NCBI GenBank assembly: GCA_016182965.1
Contig: JACPFM010000127.1
Span: 1 to 49,290, forward strand
Source of the DNA: Deltaproteobacteria bacterium
GTDB lineage: Bacteria > Myxococcota_A > Polyangia > Polyangiales > JADJMO01
Direction: 5' to 3'
Length of the DNA stretch: 49,290 nt
Under the pieces are notes generated by a model. The model was not told where the DNA came from. It was given only the letters and a program-made list of their open reading frames with translations, and made no database searches. Position numbers and translations under genes: made by a program. Position 1 is the first letter of the stretch, and every line of letters starts with the position of its first letter. This document shows positions 14,576 to 22,470 of this stretch, piece by piece.

Positions 14576-16324
14576 ATGACGTTCACCGAAGCCGCGGTCG
14601 AGGTCCTGCGCCTCGCGGGCAAGCCGCTCCACTTCAAGGACATCACCCAGATGGCGATCGAGAAGAACCTCTTGTCGCACGTGGGCAAGACGCCCGATGT
14701 GACGATGGGGTCGCGCCTCTCGGCGCAGATCGCCAAATACCCCGACGGACCGATCGTTCGCGTGAAGTCCGGGGTCTATGCGCTGCGCGAGTGGGAAGGC
14801 GGCAAGGCGAAGAAGAAGAAGAAGGGCGCCGAGGTCGAGGCCGAGCCGGCTCCGGTCGAGCCGGTCGACACCGAGGCGGCGGAGCCCGCCGCCGAGGACG
14901 ACGCGACCGCCGATCAGTTCGCCGCGCTGGCGTCCGAGATCGAGGCCGCCGAGGAGGAGGCGCTCGAGAAGAAGAAGGCGCCCGCGGCGCGCGCCGCCGA
15001 AGAGCCGGTGAGCGGCGTCGGCGAGGCGATGCGTGGTGAAGAGGAGGAAGAGCCCGCCATCCTCGACGAGGACGAGCGCATGCGTCACCAGCTGGCGGCC
15101 ACCGCCGGCGATCTCTTCGAGGAGGAGGAGGACGACGATCAGCCGCTGTTCGGCGGACCCGAGCCCGCGCCCGGCGCGGCCGGTGCTCAGGCGGCAGAGG
15201 GTGGCGGTCGCCGTCGTCGTCGTCGTCGTCGTCGTGGCAAGGGTCGCGAGGAGGGCGCCGCTCCGGGCGCGCCGTCGTTCGCGGCGGCCGTGCCGGGCGT
15301 CGAGGGCGAGGAGGACGAGGAGACCATCGGCGTCACCATCGGCGACGAGCGCGACGAGCAGCCCACGCGGCGTGCGATCGTGCTCGAGCGGGTGCCGGCG
15401 CAGCCCGGTCGCGGCGGTCGTCCGCAGGACTTCCGGCCCGCGGGTTTCCAGCCGCCGCGAGGCGGCCAGGCGAACTTCGATCTGAGCGGCTCGCCGGCGC
15501 TCGAGGGCGCCGAGGCGATCGACGAGCTCGCCGGTCGCGAGCTCTCCGATCTCATCCTGCGCGTGCTCGAGGGCGTCGATCGCAACCAGGGTCCGGTGCC
15601 GTTCCGCGCGATCGCCGAGGCGGCGCAGCGGCGTGGCCGGGTGTCGGGCGATCTCAACGCCGCGACCAGCGGCATCGCCGCCGCCGTCCGCGGCGACAAC
15701 CTCCGCCGCGCGGCGCAGGGTCAGCGGCCGCGCTTCCGCGTCACCGCCGGTGGCCGCGTCGCGCCGACCGACTGGGTGCTCGGGAGCGAGCTCTTGCGCC
15801 TCGAGCAGGACGCGCTCCTCGCGATCGATCGCTACCGCGACGCGGCGCGCCGCACGCTGGCGAGCAAGCTGCAGAAGGACATGTCCGGTCCCGCGCTGAT
15901 CGAGCTGCTGCTCGTCGCGCTCGAGCGGCTCGGCTTCCGCGACATCAAGCAGGTCCGTCGCGCCGGCCTCCCCGGCGGCGAGAGCCACTTCTGCGCCGTG
16001 CACGTGGGCGCCGGCGGCGAAGAGATCCGCACCGCGATCGTGCTGCGCCGCGACGGCCGCGAGATCGGCCGCGAGCGCGTGATCGATCTCCGCGGCTCGC
16101 TGCACCACTACGGTCCGGCGACCGCCGGCTGGCTGATCACCACCGGCCAGTGCCTCTCCGGCGCGCGCGAGGAGGCGAACGCCCCGGGCACCGTGCCGAT
16201 CACACTCTTCGACAGCCTCGCGTTCGCGAAGCTCCTCGAGGAGAACGACGTCGCCGTCCTCAAGACGACGATCGCGCTGCCGTTCCCCGACGTCGATCTG
16301 CTCGAGACGTTGCGCGGGATCTGA
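14576..16324 (+). CDS. HARE-HTH protein with degenerate Mrr-like nuclease domain
   Basis: A 582-residue protein. Residues 1-72 match the HARE helix-turn-helix fold found in RNA polymerase delta subunit, ASXL and some restriction enzymes (EVLRLAGKPLHFKDITQMA, then GVYALREW). Next is an acidic, Lys-rich linker, a run of nine Arg at about 211-219, and a mixed basic region. A second short helical domain spans about 320-400. Residues 439-575 resemble an Mrr-type restriction-endonuclease fold: LIELLLVALERLGF, then VIDLRGSL, then WLITTGQCLSGAREEA and a hydrophobic LFDSLAFAKLLEE. The D...(E/Q)xK catalytic core is not recognisable (the QxK strand reads IVLRR), so nuclease activity is doubtful. Role unknown; nucleic-acid binding or nucleoid/transcription function is an inference. 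Confidence 0.72.
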   Translation: MTFTEAAVEVLRLAGKPLHFKDITQMAIEKNLLSHVGKTPDVTMGSRLSAQIAKYPDGPIVRVKSGVYALREWEGGKAKKKKKGAEVEAEPAPVEPVDTEAAEPAAEDDATADQFAALASEIEAAEEEALEKKKAPAARAAEEPVSGVGEAMRGEEEEEPAILDEDERMRHQLAATAGDLFEEEEDDDQPLFGGPEPAPGAAGAQAAEGGGRRRRRRRRRGKGREEGAAPGAPSFAAAVPGVEGEEDEETIGVTIGDERDEQPTRRAIVLERVPAQPGRGGRPQDFRPAGFQPPRGGQANFDLSGSPALEGAEAIDELAGRELSDLILRVLEGVDRNQGPVPFRAIAEAAQRRGRVSGDLNAATSGIAAAVRGDNLRRAAQGQRPRFRVTAGGRVAPTDWVLGSELLRLEQDALLAIDRYRDAARRTLASKLQKDMSGPALIELLLVALERLGFRDIKQVRRAGLPGGESHFCAVHVGAGGEEIRTAIVLRRDGREIGRERVIDLRGSLHHYGPATAGWLITTGQCLSGAREEANAPGTVPITLFDSLAFAKLLEENDVAVLKTTIALPFPDVDLLETLRGI

Positions 16325-16339
16325 GCGCGTTCTCTCCCG

Positions 16340-16408
16340 GGTCGAAGGTCAAGGGTTCGAGGTCGAAGGAGCGGCTCTGCCTTCGACCTTCGACCTTCGA
16401 CCTTCGAT
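16340..16408. repeat. GTCGAAG heptamer inverted-repeat cassette, copy 3
   Basis: The left arm (16340-16369) is degenerate GTCGAAG; the right arm (16380-16408) has four CTTCGAC units that abut the stop codon of the convergent lipoprotein gene. Only 10 bp separate the arms, so it can form a tight hairpin between convergent genes and may terminate both. Confidence 0.8.
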
Positions 16409-17221
16409 CTACTTGCACTGACCGTACGTGAACGGCGCGCTCGGCGGCTTCACCGCCTGACACGTCTTGCCGGCCGGGCACTCGGCGGTGAAGGCGCAGA
16501 GCTGCGGATCGCTGCCGCACGACGAGCGGCAGTCGCTGCCGTCCCAGCCGCCGCCGATCGCCGCGATCTTCACGCAGCAGACCTTGCCGGAGTCGCAGTC
16601 GGCCTTCTCGTCGCACGCGTAGTCGAGCGCGCCGACGCCGAACAGGCCGCAGTTGTCGCTGCACTGCCAGCTGATGCCGCTGAAGGTCCAAGCGCCGCAG
16701 CAGAAGTTGGTGTCGCACAGCTTGGCGGCGCCGCTCTGATGGCAGGACACCTTGCCGGGAGTGGTGGCGACGGGACCGCCGGCGTCGAGGCCCGTGTCGA
16801 CCGGCGCGATCGTGTCGGCCGCCGTGTCGTCGACCGCATCGGGTGCGGCGTCGCCCGCGGCGTCGGCGAGCGTGTCCGGTCCGCTCGCGTCGATTCCCGT
16901 GTCGTCGACGTCCGCCCCGGTCGCGTCGGTCCCCGACTCGCTGTCAGTCGCACCCGCGTCGGCCTCGGTATCGACGCCCGCGTCGTCGGGCGCCGCGGTG
17001 TCGGGCGGCGCGGAGTCGGCGATGAGCGTGTCGATCGGCGCGCCAGAGTCCTCGTCGGGAAAGAGCGGCGCGGTGTCGTCCTCGCCGCTGACCGTGGTGT
17101 CCCCGGACGACGCGTCCACGAGGAGCTCGCCGCCGAGGCCCGACATGTCGGTGCTGCACGCGGCCAGAGAGGCGCACGCGGCGACGACCAGCAGGACTGC
17201 CCCACGCATGAGAGTCACCAT
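16409..17221 (-). CDS. Cys-rich lipoprotein with Asp/Thr-rich linker
   Basis: A 270-residue exported protein. A signal peptide ends in a lipobox ASLAAC (Cys at about 22). Residues 30-155 are an acidic, low-complexity linker of repeated Asp-Thr/Asp-Ala-Gly, typical of Myxococcota surface lipoproteins. Residues 158-270 hold about 18 cysteines (CCG, CCV, CDSGKVCC patterns) in a compact disulfide-rich domain. The start at 17221 is the longest; the ATG four codons in (17209) has GGTGA just upstream and is equally possible. It is divergent from another Cys-rich lipoprotein, suggesting related surface roles. No enzymatic motif is visible. Confidence 0.75.
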   Translation of the reverse strand: MVTLMRGAVLLVVAACASLAACSTDMSGLGGELLVDASSGDTTVSGEDDTAPLFPDEDSGAPIDTLIADSAPPDTAAPDDAGVDTEADAGATDSESGTDATGADVDDTGIDASGPDTLADAAGDAAPDAVDDTAADTIAPVDTGLDAGGPVATTPGKVSCHQSGAAKLCDTNFCCGAWTFSGISWQCSDNCGLFGVGALDYACDEKADCDSGKVCCVKIAAIGGGWDGSDCRSSCGSDPQLCAFTAECPAGKTCQAVKPPSAPFTYGQCK

Positions 17222-17401
17222 GCCGCGGCTGGTCCGGAGACGCCAGCGCCACGAGCCTCGGGGTCGCTGCCCTGCGAATGCGCAGCAGCGCGCGCCGACG
17301 CCGTCCGCCCGAGGCCGCGAGCCGCGTCGGCTGACTTATGTCGCGCTGCCCTCCGGCCGTAGGATGATGCGGACCGGTCAATTCGAAGCGAGGCTGCCAT
17401 C

Positions 17402-19342
17402 ATGCGTGTTCAATTGCTGCGGTGGGCGTCGGCGACGTTGATGGTGGTGGGCGCTGCGGCCGCGTGGGTCGGGTGCGCCGCCGGCGGCAACGAGGTCACC
17501 TCGACGCCCGCGTGCGTCGCGCCGTCACAGGTCTGCGGCACCTCCTGCATCGACGTAACCAACGACACGCGCCACTGCGGCGCGTGCGACGCCGCGTGCA
17601 AAGTCGGAGAGGCGTGCGTCTCCGGCAAGTGCGCGATGACTTGTGGCGGGGGAACGACCCTGTGCGGCACGTCGTGTCGCGACACGCAGATCGATCCGGC
17701 CCACTGCGGCGCGTGCGACAAGGCCTGCGCCGCAGGCGAGGTGTGCAGCGCGGGCGCGTGCGCCCTGACCTGCAGCGGCGGCGCCACCAAGTGCGGCACG
17801 AGCTGCGTCGACACCAAGAACGATCCGAAGAACTGCGGCGCTTGCGACAAGGCGTGCGCCGCAGGCGATGTGTGCAGCGCCGGCACGTGTGCGCTGACCT
17901 GCAGCGGCGGCGCCACCAAGTGCGGCACGAGCTGCGTCGACACCAAGAACGATCCGAAGAACTGCGGCACGTGCGACAAGGCCTGCGCCGACGGAGAGGT
18001 GTGCACCCTGGGTGCCTGCGCGGGGACCTGCAGGGGCGGCACCACCAAGTGCGGCACCGCGTGCGTCGACACCGCCAGGGATCCCGCCAACTGCGGCACT
18101 TGCGGCAACGCGTGCCCGAGCGGCGAGGTCTGCAGCGCCGGGGCGTGCGCGCTGACCTGCGTCGGCGGCTCGACCAGGTGCGGCACCGCGTGCGTCAACA
18201 CGACGAACGATCCGGCCAACTGCGGCACCTGCGGCAACGCGTGCCCGAGCGGCCAGGTGTGCAGCGGCGGGACCTGCAGCCTCTCGTGCGTCGGCGGCAG
18301 CACCAAGTGCGGCACCACCTGCGTCAACACCACGTACGATCCAGCCAACTGCGGCACCTGCGGCAACGCGTGCCCGAGCGGCCAGGTGTGCAGCGGCGGG
18401 ACCTGTAGCCTCTCGTGCGTCGGCGGCAGCACCAAGTGCGGCACCGCCTGCGTCAACACCACGAACGATCCGGCCAACTGCGGCACCTGCGGCAATGCGT
18501 GCCCGGCCGGCCAGATCTGCTCCGGCGGGACCTGCGGCCTCACCTGCGTCGGCGGAACGACGAAGTGCGGCAGCGCGTGCGTCAACACCGCGAACGACCC
18601 GGCCCACTGCGGCGCGTGCGGAGCCGCGTGTCCGAGCGGACAGCTGTGTGCTGCGGGGAAGTGCACCGCCGTCCTCGTCCGGAGCTGCAAGGACGCGCGC
18701 AGCCTCGGCATGACCGCGAGCGGCATCTACAGGGTCGACCCCGACGGCGCCGGCTCCGGCGCACCGATCGACGTCTACTGCGACATGGTGACCGACGGCG
18801 GCGGCTGGACGCTCACGTACAAGATCCGGAGCAACGTGCCCTCGAGCACCAACCCGTGGTGGAACATCGTGATGCCGGGCAGCGGCACCACCTTCCCCAC
18901 GGCGCTCTCGGTCCCGAGCGGCTCGTCGGAGGGGCCGACGTTGGCGACTCGCGCCAGCTACACCACCGCGACGGGCGCCACGCAGTGGCGCGCGACGACG
19001 ATGCGCGCCGGCGCCGTCGTCTTCGACATGCGCAGCTCGTACACCGACACGAACGGACAGGCGATGCGCTGCTTCGCGGCCGGGACCTGCGGCAGCGCGA
19101 CCCAGACCTGCAGCAGCACGACGTCGGGCTACGTGCTCGCGAACACGCTCGGCGGTCCGATCGGCCCCGGCGGCAGCGGCTACATCTGCGACGTCGGCTG
19201 GACCGACTGCTCCTTCTGCGTCGATTGGAGCGGCGTCCGCACCGACACCTCCGCGGGTGGCGACACGACCAAGGAGGTCCGCTACGTCGGCGACTCCTCC
19301 ATTTCCATGACCGACGCGACGACGTTCTACTGGGTGCGCTGA
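17402..19342 (+). CDS. Lipoprotein with nine 43-residue Cys repeats and fibrinogen-like C-terminus
   Basis: A 646-residue surface protein. The signal peptide ends at WVGC (residue 25), a plausible lipobox. Residues 39-425 are nine direct repeats of 43 residues, each with eight Cys at positions 7, 11, 21, 24, 28, 34, 39 and 43 (the last unit lacks the final one) and a shared CGT.C..T..DP.NCG.C core; this resembles the plant Stig1-type repeats common in myxobacteria. Residues about 430-646 resemble a fibrinogen C-terminal (FReD-like) domain: SCKDAR, GIYRVDPDG, VYCDM and GGGWTL. Such domains bind sugars or acetylated ligands in animals. Adhesion or prey/substrate recognition is an inference. Confidence 0.8.
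   Translation: MRVQLLRWASATLMVVGAAAAWVGCAAGGNEVTSTPACVAPSQVCGTSCIDVTNDTRHCGACDAACKVGEACVSGKCAMTCGGGTTLCGTSCRDTQIDPAHCGACDKACAAGEVCSAGACALTCSGGATKCGTSCVDTKNDPKNCGACDKACAAGDVCSAGTCALTCSGGATKCGTSCVDTKNDPKNCGTCDKACADGEVCTLGACAGTCRGGTTKCGTACVDTARDPANCGTCGNACPSGEVCSAGACALTCVGGSTRCGTACVNTTNDPANCGTCGNACPSGQVCSGGTCSLSCVGGSTKCGTTCVNTTYDPANCGTCGNACPSGQVCSGGTCSLSCVGGSTKCGTACVNTTNDPANCGTCGNACPAGQICSGGTCGLTCVGGTTKCGSACVNTANDPAHCGACGAACPSGQLCAAGKCTAVLVRSCKDARSLGMTASGIYRVDPDGAGSGAPIDVYCDMVTDGGGWTLTYKIRSNVPSSTNPWWNIVMPGSGTTFPTALSVPSGSSEGPTLATRASYTTATGATQWRATTMRAGAVVFDMRSSYTDTNGQAMRCFAAGTCGSATQTCSSTTSGYVLANTLGGPIGPGGSGYICDVGWTDCSFCVDWSGVRTDTSAGGDTTKEVRYVGDSSISMTDATTFYWVR
17516..18676 (+). repeat. Nine-copy 129-bp coding tandem array
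   Basis: Units begin at 17516, 17645, 17774, 17903, 18032, 18161, 18290, 18419 and 18548, all exactly 129 bp with no indels. Units 3 and 4 share a 75-base identical stretch (17765-17839 and 17894-17968), and units 6 to 8 share long identical stretches, so some copies are recent duplications or were homogenised by gene conversion. Confidence 0.92.
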
Positions 19343-19372
19343 CGCGCGGGGGCTCGGCCCCGACGAGCCGCT

Positions 19373-19410
19373 GACGGCCACGTGCACGGACCTCCGTGCG
19401 CGTGGCCGTC
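19373..19410. terminator. Strong hairpin between convergent genes
   Basis: Arms 19373-19389 and 19394-19410 pair over 16 bp with one T-G wobble and an ACCT loop. It lies between the convergent stop codons at 19342 and 19430. There is no long T-run on either side, so it may terminate weakly or protect 3' ends. Confidence 0.65.
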
Positions 19411-19429
19411 GCGCAAGCGCCGAACGCGG

Positions 19430-20701
19430 CTACGAGCGCGCTGAACCGACGTCGGGGGCAGCGATCGCCGTCCGTCGCAGCGCGATCAGGTGCTCCCTCC
19501 GCGGCCGGTCGGCGAACGCGTGGCGCGTCGCGGTGTGGAAGTGCGGCCGCGCTTGCGAGGCGATCGCCACCACCTCGAGGTCGGCGCGGGGGGCCAGGTT
19601 CTCGACGACCGTCTCCGCGCGGAGCGCCATCGAGCGCACCGCGCTGTCGGCGATCACCAGGAGCAGAAGCGCCGACGGTCTCATCGACCGCGCCATCGCC
19701 TTGAGCGTGCGGCCGAGCTCGTCGTCCCATCGGTCGCGCGCGCGCCCGGCGGTCAGCTTCGCGTACGCGCGCCGCGCGCCGACCTCCAGCTCCGCGAAGC
19801 GTTCGGGCTTCAGGCGCAGCCAGCGCAGTCGCACGTCGTGGTGCTCGAGGTAGTCGTAGGTCGCCGCGTAGGGCGGCGAAGTCAGCACGAGATCGACGCT
19901 GCCGGCCTTCAGCGTGCCCAGCGTGCGCGCGTCGTCGGCGTGCACGTCGGCCTCCGGCGCGCCGGGAGGCAAGGCGCGCTCGAACTCCTCGAGCGCGGCG
20001 GCCAGCTCCTCGGCCTTGGCGACGAACATCTTCGACACGAACCCCGGCGCGAGGCGGCGCGGGCCCAGGGTCGTGCCCGTGTCGCCGCGCTGACGCGACG
20101 CCTTGGTGAGGATCGCCGAGAGCACGAGCTCGAGGTCCTCGCGCAGGCCCTTGGAGTGCACCCGATCGATGCCGTCGCGGATGGAGTCGAGCTCGAGGAG
20201 CACGTGCGGCGCGAAGAGCGCCACGTCCTCCTCGGGGTAGCGCATCGTGGGGCGCGCCTTCTCGGTGTAGCGCTTGCGCGCGTACCCCTCGATCTTCTTC
20301 GCATGCTCGACGAGCGCGCGGCGCTCCTGCGCGGGCACGCCCCGCACCTTCAGCCGCGCGAGGCGGATGGCCAACGGGTTGACGTCGGTGCCGATGGCGC
20401 GGAGCCCACGGAGGCGCGCCTCGACGAGCACGGTGCCGCTCCCGCAGAAGGGATCGAGCACCGTGCCGCCCTCGGGCGCGAAGGTCGCGAGCGCCTGCCT
20501 GGCCACGTTCGGGTGCAGGCGCGCCGGGTACGAGTGAAAGCCGTGGACGTGCGCGCGGACCGACTCCTCGTCCTCCGGCGCGGGCCGCACGTCGAAGATG
20601 CGCGCGAGCTTCTCGGCGATCTCGGCGTCGCCGTGCGTGGTGGTCGGACCGCCGACGTGCCCGAGGGCGCGCCGGGCCTCGGGCGGGAGCTTCTTGCTCA
20701 C
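19430..20701 (-). CDS. SAM-dependent amino-methyltransferase (DNA or RNA)
   Basis: A 423-residue class I methyltransferase. The SAM-binding motif DPFCGSGT is at 83-90 followed by GTDVNPLAIRLA, and the catalytic TSPPY at 274-278 marks an N4-cytosine/N6-adenine or guanine-N2 type enzyme. The SAM motif comes well before the catalytic motif, with a ~180-residue insert between, unlike the beta-class phage and R-M enzymes where it comes last; TRM11-like tRNA enzymes share this order, so RNA is a possible substrate. Start is GTG at 20701, overlapping the upstream stop codon in GTGA. No partner endonuclease is adjacent. Confidence 0.82.
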   Translation of the reverse strand: MSKKLPPEARRALGHVGGPTTTHGDAEIAEKLARIFDVRPAPEDEESVRAHVHGFHSYPARLHPNVARQALATFAPEGGTVLDPFCGSGTVLVEARLRGLRAIGTDVNPLAIRLARLKVRGVPAQERRALVEHAKKIEGYARKRYTEKARPTMRYPEEDVALFAPHVLLELDSIRDGIDRVHSKGLREDLELVLSAILTKASRQRGDTGTTLGPRRLAPGFVSKMFVAKAEELAAALEEFERALPPGAPEADVHADDARTLGTLKAGSVDLVLTSPPYAATYDYLEHHDVRLRWLRLKPERFAELEVGARRAYAKLTAGRARDRWDDELGRTLKAMARSMRPSALLLLVIADSAVRSMALRAETVVENLAPRADLEVVAIASQARPHFHTATRHAFADRPRREHLIALRRTAIAAPDVGSARS

Positions 20702-21450
20702 TGCTGCCCCTTGGCGCGGATCGAGGCCTGCAGCCGCGCCTCGAAGTCGGCCGCCTCGTCGACCGCGGCCGCCGGGAGCGTCGCGTCCGCGACTCGGTAG
20801 CGCACCTGCCCGTCGACCGCGCGCTCGTCGAGCACGGTGTCGACGCGCACGTCGGTGCGGGCGGGCAGCCGCGCGAGCGCCTGATCGGCGACCTCCTCGG
20901 GCACGCCGAGGACCTCGGCGAGCTGCGGCGGCGAGATCGCGCCGCGCACGCGCATCACGTCGACCGCCACCGAGCCGAACGCGTCGCGCATCTGCTCGTC
21001 GGCGCGGCCGCGCGCGCCCCGCGCGGTGACGAGGCCGAACGCGCCGGCGCCCGCGAAGAGGAAGGTCGCGACGAACGCGAGCAGCGCAAGGAAGCCGAAG
21101 CCGAGGAGGAACGCGAGGCTGGCGGTGCCCAACGCGGCCGCCGCGACCACGAACGCGACGATGCCGAGCGCGGTCGCCATGACCGAGCTCTTCAGGTCGG
21201 CGTCGGCCTTCGCCAGCGCCTCGCGCTCGCGCCCGGAGCGCGGGAATGGCTGCTCGGCCGGGACGCGCGGTCGCCCGCACGCAGCGCACACGAAGATGAG
21301 GCCGCCCTTGCGGATGACCTCGGCCTTGGCGCCGCAACCGGCGCACCGGCGATGGTCGCCGTGCAGCGCGCCGCAGCGGGCGCACCGATCGGTGCCTGCG
21401 GGGAGGGGAGCGCCGCACGCGGAGCAGTTCGGGGGGATGGGCGGTGCCAT
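20698..21450 (-). CDS. Zinc-ribbon membrane protein with possible winged-helix tail
   Basis: A 250-residue protein. The N-terminus has tandem CxxC pairs (CSACG, CARCG, CAGCG, CAACG) forming about two zinc ribbons in residues 9-60. A hydrophobic block at about 90-140 gives two membrane spans. The rest (about 155-250) includes SPPQLAEVLGVPEEVADQAL, which looks like a winged-helix or helical-repeat module. It overlaps the methyltransferase start by 4 bp, so the two are translationally coupled. The ATG at 21450 was chosen because the first CxxC follows immediately; the upstream open frame crosses the divergent gene's repeat region. Function unknown. Confidence 0.72.
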   Translation of the reverse strand: MAPPIPPNCSACGAPLPAGTDRCARCGALHGDHRRCAGCGAKAEVIRKGGLIFVCAACGRPRVPAEQPFPRSGREREALAKADADLKSSVMATALGIVAFVVAAAALGTASLAFLLGFGFLALLAFVATFLFAGAGAFGLVTARGARGRADEQMRDAFGSVAVDVMRVRGAISPPQLAEVLGVPEEVADQALARLPARTDVRVDTVLDERAVDGQVRYRVADATLPAAAVDEAADFEARLQASIRAKGQQ

Positions 21451-21572
21451 GCTGAACCGGAAATTGGTCCGTTCTCGTGAGCGACCGTACGATCCCGCAC
21501 AATGCCCCGAAGTGAAAGCCCGAATCGGGCGGCCCTGACCGGATCGCCCGATCGCCCCATCCGCCTTCGAAG

Positions 21573-21644
21573 GCGCCCCTTCGGGCTTCTTCAAACGCGC
21601 CCCTTCGGGCTTTTTCGAATGCGCCCCTTCGGGGCGACGATCCT
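21573..21644. repeat. 24-bp tandem hairpin repeat
   Basis: Three copies start at 21573, 21597 and 21621 with exact 24-bp spacing; each contains CCCCTTCGGG. The second is followed by TTTTT (21611-21615), resembling a small + strand terminator just before the likely start codon at 21619. The third copy overlaps the first codons of the CpoB-like gene. Confidence 0.75.
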
Positions 21645-22470
21645 CGCGATGGCGCTGCTTTCGGCTCCGGTCGCCTGCGGCGGCGCCGCGCAGGAGCTCG
21701 CGACGGTGCGCGCCCAGCTCGACAGGGTGCAGAAGCAGCACGCAGCGCTCGCCAAGCGCGTCGACGAGCTCGAGGGTCGCACGGGGCCGGGCGCGCCCGA
21801 GGCCGTCCTGGCGCCGGCGACGCCGGGCGAGACGCCGGTGATCACGAGCGCAGCGGAGCCCGAGCCCAAGCCCCTCCCCTCCGCGGAGCCGAAGCCACTC
21901 CCCTCGGCGGAGCCGAAGCCACTCAAGGTCGTGAAGCTCGAGCCGAAGCCGGTCGCCGCGCCGCCCGAGCCGACGCCGGACGACGACGAGCCGCGGCCCT
22001 TCCTGAAGATCGGGCCGTCGGGCAGCATCGAGCAGACGATCCCCGACGAGCCGACCAAGCCCGCCAAGAAGTCGATCACCTCGAAGACCCCGGTCTTCGA
22101 GCCGCAGGCGGCCAAGGACTACGACGCCGCGTACGCGCTGGTGAAATCGAAGAAGCCGAAGCAGGCGCTCGACGCCTTCGGCGCGTTCATCGTGCGCTAC
22201 CCCGACCACCCCTACGCAGCGAACGCGCTCTACTGGAGGGGTGAGTGCTACTTCGCGCTCGGCGAGTTCGCGAGCGCGGTCACGCAGTTCGACGCGCTCG
22301 CCGCCCGCTTCCCCGGGTCGAACAAGCTGGCCGACGGCTTGCTCAAGCTCGGTCTCGCGCACAAGAAGCTCGGGAGCGACTCGAAGGCGCGCGCCGCGTT
22401 CGTCAGACTGAAGAAGGATTTCCCGACGTCGGAGGCGGCCAAGAAGATCCCGCCGGAGGATGCGTCATGA
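21619..22470 (+). CDS. CpoB/YbgF-like periplasmic TPR lipoprotein
   Basis: A 283-residue exported protein. A signal peptide ends at APVAC (Cys about 20; the lipobox is imperfect), followed by a coiled coil (QELATVRAQLDRVQKQ.. to about 60), a Pro/Glu/Lys-rich linker, and a C-terminal TPR domain (about 170-275) with ALYWRGECYFALGEFASAV and FPGSNKLADGLLKLGLAH, the usual layout of CpoB (YbgF), which links Tol-Pal function to cell-wall synthesis. No tol-pal genes adjoin. The ATG at 21619 was chosen because it begins the signal peptide; the frame opens at 21502 but would add a repetitive basic leader. No good Shine-Dalgarno is visible. Its stop overlaps the next start (ATGA). Confidence 0.8.
   Translation: MRPFGATILAMALLSAPVACGGAAQELATVRAQLDRVQKQHAALAKRVDELEGRTGPGAPEAVLAPATPGETPVITSAAEPEPKPLPSAEPKPLPSAEPKPLKVVKLEPKPVAAPPEPTPDDDEPRPFLKIGPSGSIEQTIPDEPTKPAKKSITSKTPVFEPQAAKDYDAAYALVKSKKPKQALDAFGAFIVRYPDHPYAANALYWRGECYFALGEFASAVTQFDALAARFPGSNKLADGLLKLGLAHKKLGSDSKARAAFVRLKKDFPTSEAAKKIPPEDAS

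Noticed and set aside
14576..20701. The HARE/Mrr-like protein and the methyltransferase as a restriction-modification system.
   Set aside because: They are 3.1 kb apart on opposite strands with two lipoprotein genes between, and the Mrr-like domain lacks a visible catalytic core. Only the possibility of a functional link was kept.
21502..21618. An N-terminal extension of the CpoB-like gene.
   Set aside because: It would place a repetitive, basic, palindrome-coded leader before a normal signal peptide.
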